The position numbers were made by a program, and so were the translations under genes. 64,000 nt of DNA, taken from Leifsonia sp. EB41 (GTDB lineage: Bacteria > Actinomycetota > Actinomycetes > Actinomycetales > Microbacteriaceae). Below the pieces are notes generated by a model. The model saw only the letters and a program-made list of their open reading frames with translations, made no database searches and was not told where the DNA came from. Location of the stretch: NCBI RefSeq assembly GCF_041262565.1, contig NZ_JBGCCJ010000001.1, positions 3,968,001 through 4,032,000 on the forward strand, in the 5' to 3' direction. Shown here one piece after another: positions 8,602 to 16,896 of the stretch. The number at the start of each line of letters is the position of its first letter. Within the stretch, counting starts at the first letter, position 1.

Positions 8602-8626
8602 GGGTTCGATTCCCCCCATCTCCACA
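8602..8626 (+). other. Candidate attachment site: 3' end of a tmRNA (or tRNA-Ala) gene
   Basis: The sequence has a TTCGATT T-loop followed by CCCCCC and then CATCTCCACA. The CATCTCC arm would pair with GGGGATG leaving a G3-U70 wobble, the alanine identity shared by tmRNA and tRNA-Ala. Pairing on the 5' side of the T-stem is poor and no acceptor 5' half is present nearby, so this is a displaced 3' end, the normal product of integration into ssrA. A terminator follows at 8676. Confidence 0.5.
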
Positions 8627-8675
8627 CATGGTCGTCGTCGCGCGTTGTTGAGGTTCGCGGAATTCCGCGGAAGTT

Positions 8676-8704
8676 GGGGCTTCTCCGGTTTCGGAGAAGG
8701 CCCC
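8676..8704 (+). terminator. Terminator hairpin after the tmRNA-like end
   Basis: GGGGCTTCTCCG pairs with CGGAGAAGGCCCC around a GTTT loop, with one bulged base, and is followed by ATTTTG. It has the position expected of the native terminator of the RNA gene whose 3' end lies at 8602-8626. A 14-bp perfect palindrome (8656-8669, CGCGGAATTCCGCG) lies between the two. Confidence 0.55.
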
Positions 8705-8784
8705 ATTTTGTCTCGGCTTGCGACTGGCGCCTCCCGCAGGCCGACTGCTGCGAGTGCTCGTGCGGGCGTACAGATCCGTCCTCG

Positions 8785-9033
8785 TCACCGACGTCTCCAG
8801 CGCCTCCACACGACGACCGCGACCACGAGCGCAACGAGGATGCCGGCGACCGAGAGCCACACGACGTCCGGTATCGGCCCGTACGCCACAGTGTCGTTGC
8901 ACGGCTGACCGTTCGGCGGCGGCGTCGCGCACGACGCGTGCACCAGAGCCGCGGTCACCCGTGTTCGCTCTGCAGTCGGAGCGAAACCCTGTGCGTCAGC
9001 ACCAGGACGACGGCTGCAGCACGCAGCCACCAC
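8785..9033 (-). CDS. Small protein with a C-terminal membrane anchor, possibly frameshifted
   Basis: The frame ends in a convincing membrane segment and stop-transfer tail (VVWLSVAGILVALVVAVVVWRRWRRR). The GTG/TGA junction around 8958-8960 marks a switch: another frame starting at ATG 9053 reads a signal-like MRGRFVVWWLRAAVVLVL and stops exactly where a GTG-initiated version of this frame could begin. Either this is a ~57-residue anchored peptide made by coupled translation, or a single secreted and anchored protein broken by a frameshift. No family recognised. Confidence 0.35.
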   Translation of the reverse strand: MVAACCSRRPGADAQGFAPTAERTRVTAALVHASCATPPPNGQPCNDTVAYGPIPDVVWLSVAGILVALVVAVVVWRRWRRR

Positions 9034-9053
9034 ACCACGAATCGCCCCCGCAT

Positions 9054-9463
9054 CCGCTCAGGCTAACGGTCGGCCGGCTGCGCCGTACAGCCCGGGCTGG
9101 AAGCGAGCCCGACCCGCACGCCCCGTGAGGTGAGTCCGTCCGCCGCGACCGCGATCTCTGCGTAGAACTGCGAATACCGTTCACGCCGCCGCAGGCGCAC
9201 CATGACAGCGGAGGCGATCACCGTGAACGTCCTGAGCGCGCCTGTCGAGCCCGTCGCCATCGACTGCGTCATCATCGACTGGGACCAGGTTCATCTGCCT
9301 GCGACCGGTCCGGAACCCCATCCCGCGATCGAGCCCGCCAGCCGGTAGAGCGCGGGGACGGGTGAATCGGGTCACCCGTCCCCGTCCGCCGAGCGCCTAC
9401 GCACTTCTCCGTATCCCCTTCACGCGCCCGGCCTCACATCATGAGCGTCGGAGGTGGAGCCTG
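9054..9463. other. No supported gene
   Basis: Several overlapping short frames exist on both strands, but none has a convincing start, codon pattern or recognisable motif. I see no RNA gene and no strong hairpin. Confidence 0.5.
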
Positions 9464-9574
9464 ATGTCTGAACCGGAAGTTGTGGACGTCGACCATGTCG
9501 AAGACCGCACCCTCATCGCGTTCGCCGTGTCGATCGTTCCCGTGCACGAGCATCCGCACGAGGGGGCATCCTGA
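9464..9574 (+). CDS. Possible 36-residue acidic peptide
   Basis: The frame MSEPEVVDVDHVEDRTLIAF ends EHPHEGAS. A GGAGGTGGAG ribosome-like stretch (9450-9459) precedes its ATG closely, and a seven-codon frame (ATG 9441) ends in a TGATG overlap with it. Its stop abuts the frame at 9592-9717. Small size and lack of homology recall make it tentative. Confidence 0.3.
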   Translation: MSEPEVVDVDHVEDRTLIAFAVSIVPVHEHPHEGAS

Positions 9575-9591
9575 GCGGCCGTACGCGAACC

Positions 9592-9717
9592 GTGCGGTGG
9601 GAGGAGCCCGCCCCGGCATCGGAGGCCCTCCGAGCGGTGTCGGGGCTGGACTGCATCCGGCCCGTGATCGTCGGCGACGCGAGCCCCGCCCCGAGGGATG
9701 TCCTGCTCCGTCCCTGA
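9592..9717 (+). pseudogene. Short remnant resembling the N-terminus of a PaaI-type thioesterase
   Basis: The reading VRWEEPAPASEALRAVSGLD recalls the W-x-(D/E)P...A...SGL-(D/E) opening of PaaI-like (hotdog) thioesterases. It stops about 20 residues later, before any hotdog fold or catalytic region. I therefore treat it as a remnant. The similarity is from memory and modest; chance in GC-rich DNA is possible. Confidence 0.25.
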
Positions 9718-9817
9718 GCGATCCTCACTGAGAGTTCTCGAAGACTCCGAGCCGCGCGTCCGTGGATGGTCGTATTCTGTCGCGCAGGTGCGTTGGGGGC
9801 GCAGCGCGGGCGCGATC

Positions 9818-10561
9818 ATGGACGTTCTGGCGCAGGTACTGTCGGTCAGCTACGACGTCGACGGCGTCGCAGGGAGGGACGCGCGCGTTCGCGCCATCGC
9901 CGAGTCACTCGATGCGCTCCTCCCGTCGGAGCACTCCGGGTGGGCCGACGTCGGGTCGCTGCCCGGCGACGTCACCCTGATCGCCCGCTACGGGCCGGAA
10001 CGCGCCGTCATCGTCGACGCGGTGAAGCGGACGGCCGACGCGCATCCGACCATGCTGGCCTTCCGCAGCCGCCCGCGTTCGGTGGACCCGGTCCGCCTGA
10101 GCGATCGGATCGAGCTGCGCGAGTGGCGCCGGCACCAGGTCTACTCCGAGCTGTTCAGCCTGATGGGCACCACCTATCAGGTCTCGCTCCCCGTCCAGCC
10201 GCTCGCCACCGGCAGGCTGCGGACGTGGGTGTTCAACCGGGCGGACCGCGACTTCGGCGACGACGAGCTCGAGCTCGCCCGCCGGCTGCAGCCGCTCCTG
10301 GCCGCGGTCGACCGGCTCGCGGTCGCCACCCGCCCGGCCGGCGACTCCCCGGCGTTCGCCGCGCAGGCCGATCTGACCGCCCGCGAGGCCGAGATCCTCG
10401 GGATGCTCGGCTCCGGGATGACCGCCAGCTCGATCGCGTACGTGACGCGCGTCAGCCCGCGTACCGTCCAGAAGCACATCGAGCACATCTACGTGAAGCT
10501 GGGCGTGCACGACAGGGTCTCGGCCGCGCTCCTCGCCGCGGGTCGGTTCGGCCGTCCGTAG
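9818..10561 (+). CDS. LuxR-type helix-turn-helix transcriptional regulator
   Basis: 247 residues. The N-terminal 175 residues form an unassigned sensor-like domain, perhaps GAF-like (VNRADRDFGDDELELARRLQP-type end, here FNRADRDFGDDE). The C-terminal 65 residues are a LuxR HTH: LTAREAEILGML, then GMTASSIAYVTRVSPRTVQKHIEHIYVKL in the standard order (read as successive short motifs). No receiver domain, so it is an orphan regulator. ATG 9818 is preferred because longer starts would overlap unrelated sequence; it lacks a strong ribosome site. No target is evident; the nearby gene at 10622 is small and secreted. Confidence 0.75.
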   Translation: MDVLAQVLSVSYDVDGVAGRDARVRAIAESLDALLPSEHSGWADVGSLPGDVTLIARYGPERAVIVDAVKRTADAHPTMLAFRSRPRSVDPVRLSDRIELREWRRHQVYSELFSLMGTTYQVSLPVQPLATGRLRTWVFNRADRDFGDDELELARRLQPLLAAVDRLAVATRPAGDSPAFAAQADLTAREAEILGMLGSGMTASSIAYVTRVSPRTVQKHIEHIYVKLGVHDRVSAALLAAGRFGRP

Positions 10562-10621
10562 TTCTGCGTATGGCGCCGCCTGTCGCGGATCGGCGACGAT
10601 CGCAGCGATCGGGGGTGCGCG

Positions 10622-10792
10622 ATGCTCATCCGGGCGGCGGTCTGTGCGGTCGTGGCGGCGGCTCTGCTGGCGATGCCGTCAGCGCCGCAGAACCGTGTCG
10701 TCGTCCCGGCCGGCCGGAGCGCGGGGGTCGTCGTCGTCGACCCGTTCCAGCACGCCGGAGCGCGCCCGATCGACTACGCGCCGCCCCGCTGA
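10622..10792 (+). CDS. Small secreted peptide (56 residues)
   Basis: The frame begins MLIRAAVCAVVAAALLAMPSAP, a plausible signal peptide with a cleavage point near residue 20. The mature part is short (about 35 residues, ending IDYAPPR) with no cysteine pair or known motif. A GGGGG run lies just upstream of the ATG. It may be a short exported peptide or a chance frame; the strongly signal-like N-terminus favours the former. Confidence 0.4.
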   Translation: MLIRAAVCAVVAAALLAMPSAPQNRVVVPAGRSAGVVVVDPFQHAGARPIDYAPPR

Positions 10793-10917
10793 CCGCGGAG
10801 GCTCCCGGCGCGTCGCGACCACGATCGAGCAGTTCTGGAGAAGCGCCCCGCCTCCCGCGACCGTAGATTGTGTCTCAGCCGATCCAACGGCGCCGAGATC
10901 ACACGAAGGGGACAATC

Positions 10918-11334
10918 ATGGCCGACACCACATTCAGCAAAGAGGAGAAGGCCGCGATCCGGGCCACCGTCGCCGAGCAGAAGGCGATGAAGGCGGGCGC
11001 CGACGCCGCCGCCGCGTGCGAGGAGGCCATCGCCGCGATGACCGGCACCGACCGGGAGCTCGCGGAGGCCTTCCACCAGCTCGTCACGGAGAACACCGAC
11101 CTCGCGGCGAAGACCTGGTACGGGATGCCGGCGTACGCGGACGCCGAAGGCAGGACCGTCGTCGCGTTCAAGCCGGGCTCCAAGTTCAAGATCCGCTACG
11201 CGACGCTCGAGTTCCAGCAGGCCGCGACGCTCGACGACGGCAGCCTCTGGCCGGTCGGGTTCGCCCTGACGAAGCTCGACGACGCCGACAAGGAGCGCGT
11301 CGCGCAGATCCTCCGCACGGCCGTCGGGCGCTGA
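10918..11334 (+). CDS. DUF1801-like (YdhG-type) protein
   Basis: 138 residues, cytoplasmic. After an Ala/Lys/Glu-rich N-terminal helix the core reads KTWYGMPAYADAEGRTVVAF, matching the YGMPxY signature of DUF1801/YdhG-type alpha-beta proteins. The C-terminal half has a K-x-R-Y-A-T strand and a final helix (DKERVAQILRTAV). A GAAGGGGA ribosome site precedes ATG 10918. The family's biochemical role is poorly defined (iron chaperone and stress roles have been suggested). It is likely monocistronic. Confidence 0.7.
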   Translation: MADTTFSKEEKAAIRATVAEQKAMKAGADAAAACEEAIAAMTGTDRELAEAFHQLVTENTDLAAKTWYGMPAYADAEGRTVVAFKPGSKFKIRYATLEFQQAATLDDGSLWPVGFALTKLDDADKERVAQILRTAVGR

Positions 11335-11393
11335 CCCGGCGCGGCCCGCCGCGACAGTACGCGTCGGGGCCGCGGACGTGATTGGATGAGCGC

Positions 11394-12320
11394 GTGACCC
11401 AGACTCCGGACGGCCTCCCCGCCGCTGCGCGCTCGCGCGTAGAGCGGCAGGCCGCGAGCGGGGTGCGGTCGTCGCTCTTCTCCGCCCCGGCGGCCGCCGC
11501 CGCCCGCAGCGCCGGGCTGCTCCCGGTCGGCGAGGTCTTCGGCGGCATGGTCGTCAACCTCGGCTGGACCGGCACAGGCTGCGCGTGGTGGAGCCAGGTC
11601 GGACCGACGCCGGGGCTGAACGCGCTGAGCCGCACCGCCTGGCGCTCGCCGGTGACGACCTCCGGCGGCAGCACCTACACGGGCTACGCGCCCTACGTGA
11701 AGGCGTTCGAGTCCGCCTGGTACGGCGCCGTGCGGCGGATGCTCGCCGAGGCCCGCGCGCTCGGAGCGCACGGCGTGGTGGGAGCGACAGTGCAGCGCAC
11801 CCGGCTGGACGGGTCGGCGTGGGAGTTCACGGCGCTCGGCACCGCGGTCCGCTCAGACGACCCGCTGCTCGTGCCGTACCCGAAGAACCGCGGCGACGTG
11901 TGGAGCACGAACCTGACGGTCGAGGACACGGCGTCCGCCATCCTCAGCGGGTACTCGCCCGGCGAGCTGCTGCTCGGGATCTCCATCTCCACCAAGCACG
12001 AGGACTACGAGCTGCGCACCCAGCGGACGAGCTGGGTGAACGGCGAGGTGACCGGGATGACCGAGCTCGTCCAGGCGGCGCGCGCGGAGGCCCTGCACCG
12101 GCTGGAGACGCGCGCCACCGCGAGCGCGGGCGCCCAGCTCGTCGTGACCGACCTCCACCTGGGCGAGTTCGAGACGCCGTGCGGCGAGGAGAAGGACCTC
12201 CATGCCGAGGCGACCGTGGTCGGGGCCACCCTGATCCCGGTCCCGCGCTACAGTCGCCGCGCCGAGCTGCCCGCCGTCACCACCGTCATCCCGCTCGGCG
12301 ACCTGCGCCCGCGAGCCTGA
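11394..12320 (+). CDS. YbjQ-like (heavy-metal-binding-domain family) protein
   Basis: 308 residues, cytoplasmic. Two related segments are visible, around residues 40-140 and 165-260. Each has a Gly-rich strand (GEVFGGMVVNLGW; SGYSPGELLLGISI) followed by a long Arg/Ala/Glu helix (RMLAEARALGAHGVVG; ARAEALHRLETRA) and a strand ending in FTALGTAV-like sequence. This is the pattern of YbjQ/DUF74-type proteins, which form pentameric rings in solved homologues. GTG 11394 is chosen; a TTG lies four codons upstream. It heads a likely three-gene unit with 12349 and 13167. Confidence 0.6.
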   Translation: MTQTPDGLPAAARSRVERQAASGVRSSLFSAPAAAAARSAGLLPVGEVFGGMVVNLGWTGTGCAWWSQVGPTPGLNALSRTAWRSPVTTSGGSTYTGYAPYVKAFESAWYGAVRRMLAEARALGAHGVVGATVQRTRLDGSAWEFTALGTAVRSDDPLLVPYPKNRGDVWSTNLTVEDTASAILSGYSPGELLLGISISTKHEDYELRTQRTSWVNGEVTGMTELVQAARAEALHRLETRATASAGAQLVVTDLHLGEFETPCGEEKDLHAEATVVGATLIPVPRYSRRAELPAVTTVIPLGDLRPRA

Positions 12321-12348
12321 GACCCACCACCACCCGAGAGGAACCGCC

Positions 12349-13170
12349 GTGTCCGACCCGTTCTCCAGCGTCACCCTGCCCAGCGACGCACGGGCCCGCC
12401 TCGCCGACGGGCGCGCGCGGCTGTTCACCTCCGACCTGTCGGTGAACGAGTTCCTCCTCGTCCGGCAGGCGGGATTCCGCCCCGTCGGCCTCGTGCTCGG
12501 CTCCAGCGTCTACCATGTGGGCATCCAGGCTCGTAAGTGGAGCAAGAACATGGAACTCGAGAAGCTGAGCCAGGCGATGTACCACGCCCGCGAGCTCGCG
12601 ATGACCCGCATGGAGGCCGAGGCCGACGCGCTCGGCGCGGACGGGATCGTCGGCGTGCGGCTCGAGATCGAGTTCAAGGAGTACGGCAACGACCTCGCCG
12701 AGTTCGTGGCGGTCGGCACGGCCGTCGTCGCCGACGAGAAGCCGCCGACCGGCACCTGGCGCAACAACAAGCGGATGCCGTTCACCTCCGACCTGTCCGG
12801 TCAGGACTTCTGGACGCTCATCCAGTCCGGCTACGTCCCGCAGGGTCTCGTCATGGGCACCTGCGTCTACCACATCGCCCACCAGGGCATGATGGCGACC
12901 ATGAACAACCTCGGCTCGAACGTGGAGATCACAGCGTTCACCGAGGCGCTCTACGACGCCCGCGAGCTGGCGATGGGCCGCATGCAGGCCGAGGCGGAAG
13001 CGCTCGACGCGGAGGGCGTCGTCGGCGTCCAGCTCCTGTCGCTGCCGCACCGCTGGGGCGGCCACACCACCGAGTTCTTCGCCATCGGCACCGCGGTCCG
13101 CCCGCTGCGCGACGACCACGTCATCGCGACACCGAACCTCGTCCTCCCGCTCACCGACGGCGGACGATGA
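12349..13170 (+). CDS. Tandem YbjQ-like two-domain protein
   Basis: 273 residues containing two clear copies of one domain. Copy 1 (about 20-130) has FTSDLSVNEFLLVRQAGFRP, LGSSVYHVG, ARELAMTRMEAEADALGADGIVG and FVAVGTAV. Copy 2 (about 140-255) has FTSDLSGQDFWTLIQSGYVP, MGTCVYHIA, ARELAMGRMQAEAEALDAEGVVG and FFAIGTAV. The repeat is obvious by eye. The gene follows its paralogue by 28 bases and overlaps the next start by four (ATGA). No transmembrane segment or metal-binding cysteine cluster is visible, so the family's 'heavy metal' name is not supported by residues here. Confidence 0.7.
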   Translation: MSDPFSSVTLPSDARARLADGRARLFTSDLSVNEFLLVRQAGFRPVGLVLGSSVYHVGIQARKWSKNMELEKLSQAMYHARELAMTRMEAEADALGADGIVGVRLEIEFKEYGNDLAEFVAVGTAVVADEKPPTGTWRNNKRMPFTSDLSGQDFWTLIQSGYVPQGLVMGTCVYHIAHQGMMATMNNLGSNVEITAFTEALYDARELAMGRMQAEAEALDAEGVVGVQLLSLPHRWGGHTTEFFAIGTAVRPLRDDHVIATPNLVLPLTDGGR

Positions 13171-13991
13171 CCGGACCCGCTGAGGCGGCGGCCGACCCGC
13201 AGACGTTCCTGACCGACCTGGTCGAGAGCGTCGGGCGCGCGCTGCCGCCTGTCCTCGCCGCCCGGGTGCTGGTCGTCGAGCGCAAGCGGACGCTCGCCGA
13301 CCGCGTCTCCGGGAGGCCGGGCGCGATCTCCCGGGTCAGCCTGATCGGCACGGAGGAGACGCTCACGCTCGGCTACGAGCCCGGACCGCACTGGAAGGGG
13401 GAGGCGCACCGCGTCTACGGCGGCGTGACGATCGCGCGCCGGGCCCTTGGCCTCGGCGACTGGCTCACCGCGTTCGCGGGCCGGGTCGCCGCGCTCGCCG
13501 CGGAGGCGGCAGGGGACGCCGCGACCTCCTCGCGCGCGCTGCAGACCCTGGGCCTGGAGCCTGCCGGGTCGGAGATCCAGGTGCGGGACGCCACGATCGA
13601 GGGCGACCTCCGGACTCTGCCCGCGCGCCTCGGCCACCGGGTGCCGGACGAGGCGGTCGCCCAGGTCGGGCGGATCGGGGACCTCCTCATCGACGCCCTC
13701 CCGCGGGTCGCAGGCCAGGGCGAGCCGGAGGTCGTGGTGCGGCGGACGGCGACCGTCTACCTCCCCGACACGCTGCGCGCGTACTTGTCGCTGCCGCCGG
13801 ACTGGGCAGCCGACCACGTCTTCCCCGACGGCACGACCGCGTCGGCGGCGCTGGTCGGTCAGCTCTCCGAGCTGGAGCGCGCGGCGAAACGGATGCGGGA
13901 CGCCGCGATCGAGCAGGACGCGTCGGCGCTGCTGGTCAACGGGCGGTTCCTGGCGGACCGGTTCGGGGCGTCGCGGCTCGACCTGCCGTGA
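13167..13991 (+). CDS. Conserved-type hypothetical protein co-translated with YbjQ-like genes
   Basis: 274 residues, soluble, no signal peptide. I recognise no enzymatic motif. It has a basic strand region (ARVLVVERKRTLADRVSG), an ISRVSLIGTEETLTLGYEPG beta-rich part, then a helical C-terminal half (LSELERAAKRMRDAAIEQDASALLVNG). The ATGA overlap with the YbjQ-like gene links their production. It converges on the TelA-like gene 25 bases later. The three-gene unit beside a TelA gene suggests a stress or membrane-associated task, but that is only context. Confidence 0.6.
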   Translation: MTGPAEAAADPQTFLTDLVESVGRALPPVLAARVLVVERKRTLADRVSGRPGAISRVSLIGTEETLTLGYEPGPHWKGEAHRVYGGVTIARRALGLGDWLTAFAGRVAALAAEAAGDAATSSRALQTLGLEPAGSEIQVRDATIEGDLRTLPARLGHRVPDEAVAQVGRIGDLLIDALPRVAGQGEPEVVVRRTATVYLPDTLRAYLSLPPDWAADHVFPDGTTASAALVGQLSELERAAKRMRDAAIEQDASALLVNGRFLADRFGASRLDLP

Positions 13992-14016
13992 AGCCGGCGT
14001 CGGGGCTCGACGCCCC

Positions 14017-15222
14017 TCAGTTCTGCGAGTGCGACCGGTCCAGGTAGCTGCGCGAGCGCGAGATCTGCTGCTCCAGGGCGTCCACCGTCTTCGCCATGCT
14101 CTCCACCGCCTTCACGCGGTAGCTGTCGATCGAGTCCATCGTCGCGAACACGTTGTCGAAGGCGTGCTGCAGCGTCTCCAGGCTGACGCCGGTGGAGACG
14201 GCGTCCTCATGGACGCGCGCCGTCTGCTGGCGCAGCAGCTCGCCGGTGCGGTCGATCATGGAGTTCGTCGCGTCGTTGAGCGCGCTGATCTGGTCGAGCA
14301 CCAGCTCCTGGTTGCCGAGCGCCTGCGCGACGATGATCGCGGTGCGGAGGGCTGCGACGGTGGTCGTGCGAGCGCGCTCGACGCCCTTGATCAACTCCAG
14401 GTTGTTCTTGCGGATGGCGTCGAGCGCGAGGTAGCCCTGCACGGACACCGCGATCTGCGTCGTCAGGTCCTGCCGGCGCTGGCGGATCGGGAAGAGCGCG
14501 TCGGCGAGCAGGGCATCCGCCCGGCGCGGGTCGGTGGCGCGGAGCTGCGCGGCGCGCGCCTCGATCGAGTCGTCCAGGGCCTTCGCGAGCGTGGTGTACT
14601 CGCCGAGCTTGCCCATCGTCGCCCACAGATTGGTGCGCTCCAGGTCGATGGCGGCGTTGTCTTTCAGGAGCGCGTCCTGACCGGAGATCAGTGCCGTGAT
14701 GATCGCGTCGAGCTGCTTCTGCGCCGGCTGGTAGCGCTCGAAGTACCTCATCAGGGACTTGCCGCCCGGCAGCTTCCCGAGGAAGCCCTTCGAGCCGGAC
14801 AGGTTCGCGTGGCCCGGGTCGAGGTCGGTGATCGTCGTGCGGAGCTGCTGCAGGGTCTGGGCGACCTGGGTCTGCGGGTCGGACGGACCGCCGCGACCGC
14901 GGGCCGCGGCGAGCGAGGACTCGGGCCGCTGCAGCATCCGGTTCGACACCTCGGAGGACGACCGGATCTCCTGCACGCCCATCCGTGCGATCTCATCGAC
15001 GCGGCGGGTGAACTCCGGGCTCCCGGGCTCCACCCCGGCGAGTCCGGAGACGAACTCGTCCGCCTTCGCGGCGAGCTCGGCCCGCTTGTCGGCGGGCACG
15101 GCGACCATCCCGACGGCCTGGTCGCCGCCGACCTCCGGCACCGCGGCGGGAGGCGTGAGGCTCACCCCGGCCGCCGGCTGGTCCGGAGGCGTCAACGGCT
15201 GGTTGAGGTCGAGCTCGGACAT
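14017..15222 (-). CDS. Toxic anion resistance protein, TelA family
   Basis: 401 residues. TelA/KlaA-type proteins (PF05816) are linked to tellurite and envelope-stress resistance and are typically found with TerD-like genes. The protein is nearly all alpha-helical: a Pro-rich N-terminus (1-45), then QEIRSSSEVSNRML, a central TITDLDP region, YQPAQKQLDAIITALISGQDAL, IDLERTNLWATMGKL and a C-terminal YRVKAVESMAKTVDALEQQI coiled-coil segment. GGGGAGGAG sits about six bases before ATG. It converges on the YbjQ-like unit rather than sharing its transcript. The substrate is unknown. Confidence 0.85.
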   Translation of the reverse strand: MSELDLNQPLTPPDQPAAGVSLTPPAAVPEVGGDQAVGMVAVPADKRAELAAKADEFVSGLAGVEPGSPEFTRRVDEIARMGVQEIRSSSEVSNRMLQRPESSLAAARGRGGPSDPQTQVAQTLQQLRTTITDLDPGHANLSGSKGFLGKLPGGKSLMRYFERYQPAQKQLDAIITALISGQDALLKDNAAIDLERTNLWATMGKLGEYTTLAKALDDSIEARAAQLRATDPRRADALLADALFPIRQRRQDLTTQIAVSVQGYLALDAIRKNNLELIKGVERARTTTVAALRTAIIVAQALGNQELVLDQISALNDATNSMIDRTGELLRQQTARVHEDAVSTGVSLETLQHAFDNVFATMDSIDSYRVKAVESMAKTVDALEQQISRSRSYLDRSHSQN

Positions 15223-15359
15223 CGGTAACTCCTCCCCGGGTCGGGCGCGCGAACGTGCGGTGCCCGACGACAAGACACTTGAGGCAACACTAGAACGAAC
15301 AGTGCGGTGCGGGCGCGCGGTTCGGGTGACTCGCAGGTGAGTCGACGTGCCGCTGGCCG

Positions 15360-16775
15360 CTACGCCGTCGGCTCCCGGTCCTTCCCGACCGCCGTCGTGA
15401 ACCCGGTGACCGGCTGGTTCTCGTCGAAGGCCGCGGCCCGGCGGCGGAAGCCGCGCGTGAGCACCAGCAGGTATGCGAAGCCGATCGCCGTCCAGATCAG
15501 GCCGCCGATCAGCGCGTCCGCGTGGAGGTTCGCCCACAGGACACCCGTCAGCGCCATGCCGATCCCCGGGAGGACGATGAAGCTCACGACGTCGCGGAAA
15601 GTCTTGCGGCGGCCCTGGCGGACCGCGAACCACGCGATCACCGAGATGTTCACGAACGTGAAGGCGATCAGCGCGCCGAAGTTGATGAAGGCCGAGATCA
15701 TCTCGAGCGTGAACGACGCCGCCAGCAGGCAGATCGCCCCGACGAGCACGATGTTCAGCGTCGGCGTGTGCGTCCGGGGGTGCACGTAGCCGAAGAACCG
15801 ACGGGGGAGGACGTTGTTGCGGCCCATCACCAGCAGCATCCGGGACACCGACGCGTGCGACGCGAGGCCCGAGGCGAGCGTGGCCGCGAAGCCGGCCGAG
15901 ACGAAGATGGCCTGGAAGACCGGGCCGCCGACGATCAGGCCGATCTGCGGGAGCGGGTCGTCCGTGAACTCGCCGAACGGCGCGTTCGTCGGGAACCGGA
16001 GCTGCGTGAAGAACCCGGCGATGAGGAAGATCGCCCCGCCGATCACGACCGTCAACAGGATCGCCCGCGGCATCACCTTCGGGGTCTTCGCCTCCTCGGC
16101 GTACATGGTCACCGCGTCGAAGCCGATGAACGAGAAGCAGACCACCGTCGCACCGGTGAGCACGGCCGACAGGGTGACGCCGTCGTGGAAGAAGGGCTTC
16201 ACCGAGGCCACCGTCCCGTCGCCCGCGCCGTTCGCGAGCTGTGCGATCACCATGACCACGAACACGGTCATCACGACGATGGCGAAGACGAGCAGGATCA
16301 TGTTGATGTTTGAGGTGCCGCGCATCGTGAAGTAGATGAGCGTCGTGACCGCGGCACAGTAGATCACGACCCAGATCCATCCGGGGACGCCGGGGAAGAC
16401 CTGCTCCAGGTAGAGCCGGATGATCAGGCAGTTCACCATCGGCAGCAGCACGTAGTCGATGAGGGAGGTCCAGCCGACCATGAAGCCGAGGTTCGGGTGG
16501 ATGGACTCCCGCACGTACGTGTACGCCGACCCGGCGCTCGGGATGGCGCCCGCCATCTTGCCGTAGCTGACGGCCGTGAACATCATCACGATGAGCGCGA
16601 CCAGGTACGCGGCGGGGACGGCGCCGCTGGTCTCGTCCGAGACGATTCCGAAGGTGTCGAAGACGACGGTCGGCGTCATGTACCCGAGGCCGAGGCCGAC
16701 GATGGCCCACAGCCCCAGGCTGCGGCGCAGCGTGCCGGAGCGTGCCGGCGCGGGCGCAGTGGACGTCGTCGTCAT
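15360..16775 (-). CDS. APC superfamily amino-acid permease
   Basis: 471 residues, about twelve helices. Helix 1 carries LWAIVGLGLGYMTPTVVFDTFG and helix 3 the KMAGAIPSAGSAYTYVRESI motif, both typical of putrescine/amino-acid permeases of the YfnA/PuuP kind. The helix-6 region reads FSFIGFDAVTMYAEEAKTPKVMPRAI, matching the family's AEE-x-x-x-P-x-x-x-PRAI signature. AAGGAGAG precedes the ATG by four bases. Transcribed alone, 137 bases upstream of telA on the same strand, so the two could be co-expressed. Confidence 0.85.
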   Translation of the reverse strand: MTTTSTAPAPARSGTLRRSLGLWAIVGLGLGYMTPTVVFDTFGIVSDETSGAVPAAYLVALIVMMFTAVSYGKMAGAIPSAGSAYTYVRESIHPNLGFMVGWTSLIDYVLLPMVNCLIIRLYLEQVFPGVPGWIWVVIYCAAVTTLIYFTMRGTSNINMILLVFAIVVMTVFVVMVIAQLANGAGDGTVASVKPFFHDGVTLSAVLTGATVVCFSFIGFDAVTMYAEEAKTPKVMPRAILLTVVIGGAIFLIAGFFTQLRFPTNAPFGEFTDDPLPQIGLIVGGPVFQAIFVSAGFAATLASGLASHASVSRMLLVMGRNNVLPRRFFGYVHPRTHTPTLNIVLVGAICLLAASFTLEMISAFINFGALIAFTFVNISVIAWFAVRQGRRKTFRDVVSFIVLPGIGMALTGVLWANLHADALIGGLIWTAIGFAYLLVLTRGFRRRAAAFDENQPVTGFTTAVGKDREPTA

Positions 16776-16896
16776 GAGCTCTCCTTCGGGAACGGGATGC
16801 GGCGTGCCTCGCAGTGGCCCAGCCGGTGACTTCCCGAGACCCTAGCAGGAGAAGAGCGCTTTTCTGAAAGAACCCACAGAAATGCGAGTGTGTCGG

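Larger units (their letters stand above)
1..8626. mobile_element. Right-hand part of a putative genomic island ending at a tmRNA-like attachment site
   Basis: The left boundary lies outside the window. The right boundary is inferred from a tmRNA/tRNA-like 3' end at 8602-8626 that has no matching 5' part upstream. An arm-type-like repeat at 8480-8499 recurs beside the tRNA-Lys attachment sites at 31 and 37 kb. The interior holds gene fragments near the left edge and one compact operon (2705-8429). No integrase gene is visible in this part, so the element's type and whether it is still mobile cannot be judged. Confidence 0.5.

Noticed and set aside
8566-9066. 166-residue plus-strand protein across the tmRNA-like end
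   Set aside because: Arg/His-rich composition, no ribosome site, and it would run through the attachment site and terminator.
14017-16710. A single 897-residue protein on the minus strand
   Set aside because: The first half of that frame is the antisense-frame shadow of the APC permease; the real TelA start has a strong GGGGAGGAG site at 15222.
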